The notes under the pieces: generated by a model
The model's database searches: none
What the model saw: only the letters and a program-made list of their open reading frames with translations
What the model was told of the DNA's origin: nothing
Position numbers and translations under genes: made by a program
Shown: positions 62,483 through 64,000 of the stretch, in pieces
Position numbering within the stretch: the first letter of the stretch is position 1
How the letters are laid out: each line of letters begins with the position of its first letter
Assembly: GCF_005116505.1 (NCBI RefSeq)
Contig: NZ_SWBR01000003.1
Location: 434,001-498,000 of the forward strand
From: Pedobacter polaris
GTDB taxonomy: Bacteria; Bacteroidota; Bacteroidia; Sphingobacteriales; Sphingobacteriaceae
Reading direction: 5' to 3'
DNA: 64,000 bases

Positions 62483-63607
62483 ATGAGATTTATAGTATCA
62501 ACTTCCACGTTATTAAAACATTTGCAGACTGTTAATGGTGCATCTAGCAGCAGTACAGTTTTGCCTATATTAGAAAACTTCTTATTCGAAATTAAAGATG
62601 GAAACTTAACTATTTCTGCTACAGATTTGCAAACTAGTATGACCACCTCGTTAGCTGTAGAATCTAAAGAAGAAGGTAAAGTTGCCGTTCCATCTAGAAT
62701 ATTATTAGATACTTTAAAAACGCTACCAGATCAACCAATTTCATTTAATATTGATGACAATAGCTTTTCAATAGAAATTAGCGCTGGTGATGGTAAATAT
62801 AAATTAAGCGGTGAAAACGGAGATGATTTTCCTAAAATTCCAGTTGTAGAAAATGCATCATCTGTAAATTTACCAGCATCTGTTTTAACAGAAGCAATTA
62901 CAAAAACAATTTTTGCAGTAAGTAATGACGAGTTAAGACCAGCAATGACAGGTGTTTATTGCCAACTTTCTCCTCAACATATTACTTTTGTGGCAACTGA
63001 TGCACATAAATTGGTTCGTTACCGCAGAATGGATAGCAAAGCTGATAAAGCTTCATCATTTATCCTCCCTAAAAAAGCATTAACGTTATTGAAAGCGGCT
63101 TTACCAAGTTCTGATGTAAATGTTTCGGTTGATTATAATGCAACTAGTGCATTCTTTAAATTCGAAAACATCAATTTGGTATGTCGTTTAATTGACGAAC
63201 GTTATCCAGATTATGAAGCAGTAATTCCTGCTAACAATCCAAATAAATTGGTAATTGATAGGGCATTGTTCTTAAATACTTTACGTAGGGTTGTAATTTT
63301 CGCGAATAAAACTACACATCAAGTGCGATTGAAAATTAACGGAAGCGAATTGAATATCTCTTCGGAAGATTTAGATTTTGCAAATGAGGCTCACGAACGT
63401 TTAAGTTGCCAATATGAAGGTGAAGATTTAGAAATTGGCTTTAATGCTCGTTTCTTAATCGAGATGCTTGGTAATTTAAGTGGCGAAGAAGTTACCTTAG
63501 AATTGTCTACCCCAAACAGAGCTGGTTTATTAATTCCACAAACTAACGATGAAAATGAAGATGTTTTAATGTTAGTAATGCCTGTAATGCTTAATAACAG
63601 CTACTAG
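62483..63607 (+). CDS. dnaN: DNA polymerase III beta subunit (sliding clamp)
   Basis: 374 residues from ATG at 62483 (an ATG at 62462 lies inside or at the promoter box and adds seven residues). Three clamp domains: FIVSTSTLLKHLQTVNGASS first, LTEAITKTIFAVSNDELRPA second, with MTGVYCQLSPQHITFVATDA and HKLVRYRR, and LNTLRRVVIFANKTTHQVRL third; it ends VMLVMPVML-like, as usual. It tethers the replicase to DNA. Placement after gldFG is a common Bacteroidota arrangement as I recall. Confidence 0.96.
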   Translation: MRFIVSTSTLLKHLQTVNGASSSSTVLPILENFLFEIKDGNLTISATDLQTSMTTSLAVESKEEGKVAVPSRILLDTLKTLPDQPISFNIDDNSFSIEISAGDGKYKLSGENGDDFPKIPVVENASSVNLPASVLTEAITKTIFAVSNDELRPAMTGVYCQLSPQHITFVATDAHKLVRYRRMDSKADKASSFILPKKALTLLKAALPSSDVNVSVDYNATSAFFKFENINLVCRLIDERYPDYEAVIPANNPNKLVIDRALFLNTLRRVVIFANKTTHQVRLKINGSELNISSEDLDFANEAHERLSCQYEGEDLEIGFNARFLIEMLGNLSGEEVTLELSTPNRAGLLIPQTNDENEDVLMLVMPVMLNNSY

Positions 63608-63661
63608 TTAGAGAAAAGATTAAAGAGCAAGGAACAAAGATAATTATATCCAACAAGTACA

Positions 63662-63690
63662 AAATGGCTTAGGTTACTGAGCCATTTTTA
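63662..63690 (+). terminator. dnaN terminator
   Basis: AAATGGCTTAG pairs with CTGAGCCATTT (one wobble), followed by TTATTT. Confidence 0.7.
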
Positions 63691-63741
63691 TTTAATTGAG
63701 GTCATATTTTAAAATTTAGTAACTTATCAGAACGATATCGT

Positions 63742-63749
63742 TACTTTTG
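63742..63749 (+). promoter_or_regulatory. -7 box TACTTTTG before the DedA gene
   Basis: Exact TAnnTTTG match, 17 bp before the TTG start at 63767. Confidence 0.55.
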
Positions 63750-63766
63750 TAAAAAAACAGAACAAC

Positions 63767-64000
63767 TTGGAATTTCTCGATTTAATTATACAATTACTTA
63801 CTAATACCAAAGAAACATTAGAAGTAATCATGCAGGAATATAAAACCTGGACCTATCTAATTCTTTTCATCATTATTTTTGCAGAAACTGGATTTGTGGT
63901 TACCCCATTTTTACCAGGAGATTCGATGTTATTTGCTGTAGGTGCGCTTGTTGCAGGCGAGGGTACAGGCTTAAACATTTGGTTTATGCTAGTCATTTTA
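63767..64000 (+). CDS. DedA family membrane protein (5' part)
   Basis: 78 codons are seen before the window ends. From the TTG at 63767 the protein reads (M)EFLDLIIQLLTNTKETLEVI, then MQEYKTWTYLILFIIIFAET and GFVVTPFLPGDSMLFAVGAL, the hallmark of DedA proteins (undecaprenyl-phosphate or phospholipid flippase family). ATG at 63833 would remove the first 22 residues, which resemble the usual N-terminus, so TTG is preferred. Confidence 0.88.
   Translation, partial: MEFLDLIIQLLTNTKETLEVIMQEYKTWTYLILFIIIFAETGFVVTPFLPGDSMLFAVGALVAGEGTGLNIWFMLVIL

Overview
The window is AT-rich DNA from a Bacteroidota chromosome, most like Sphingobacteriaceae (Pedobacter-type). The support is SusC/SusD and other TonB-linked receptors, a type IX secretion C-terminal sorting domain, gliding-type ABC genes gldA/gldF/gldG, the Bacteroidota -7 promoter box (TAnnTTTG), absence of obvious Shine-Dalgarno sites, and many REP-like intergenic palindromes. 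I saw no rRNA, tRNA, CRISPR array or intact insertion sequence. The species assignment is inference.

Layout. 1-5.2 kb: start of an acidic protein, a small secreted protein, an orphan TonB-dependent receptor, a medium-chain reductase and a Crp/Fnr regulator. 5.2-21.7 kb: a sugar/central-carbon block. It holds a tight pfkA - BadF-type kinase - gap operon, a divergent NUDIX-winged-helix regulator, a small T9SS-exported protein, a second BadF-type kinase, a five-gene SusC/SusD/lipoprotein/SusE-F-like operon, a LacI regulator and an esterase with an N-terminal carbohydrate-binding-like domain. 21.8-31.5 kb: ordinary genes (GxxExxY protein, threonine aldolase, a biotin carboxylase, riboflavin synthase, a TPR protein, an orphan histidine kinase, a beta-barrel protein, YihY). 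31.7-45.5 kb: a large glycoside-hydrolase-like protein, then a phenylalanine/tyrosine catabolic set (aromatic amino acid hydroxylase, HPPD, homogentisate dioxygenase, fumarylacetoacetase-family enzyme) interleaved with rpiA, a flavin reductase, an SDR and an NlpC/P60 peptidase. 45.5-51.3 kb: a repeat block, then an accessory run of poorly known small genes with a rifampin ADP-ribosyltransferase (arr). 51.3-64 kb: GtrA, an LTA-synthase-like sulfatase, a C40 peptidase, a broken arsenate-reductase-like gene, glyS, gldA, a beta-barrel protein with a decayed neighbour, gldF, gldG, dnaN and the start of a DedA protein.

Main observation. A 19-bp palindrome, consensus close to TAGTGTATnnnATACACTA, lies at five intergenic places between 5.6 and 19.3 kb and nowhere else that I could find. 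It sits at the pfkA-kinase-gap promoter (also the divergent NUDIX regulator region), before the T9SS protein, before the second kinase, at the susCD operon promoter, and at a promoter at about 5.57 kb that drives no recognised gene. I infer one regulon, controlled by the NUDIX protein (whose catalytic Nudix box is degenerate), that couples SusCD sugar import to upper and lower glycolysis. The orphan promoter at 5.57 kb is followed about 110-140 nt later by a strong terminator and looks like a small RNA or a very short basic peptide gene. A separate 20-bp LacI-type operator near susC suggests dual control. One of the two BadF kinases (the one inside the glycolytic operon) has lost the residues of the phosphate-1 motif.

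Other points of interest are a single-codon nonsense mutation in the arsC-like gene, a 219-bp tandem REP array whose last copy supplies the C-terminus of a DUF1801 gene, an intergenic repeat apparently captured as the N-terminus of GldG, and a fragment of a beta-barrel gene left between two terminators.
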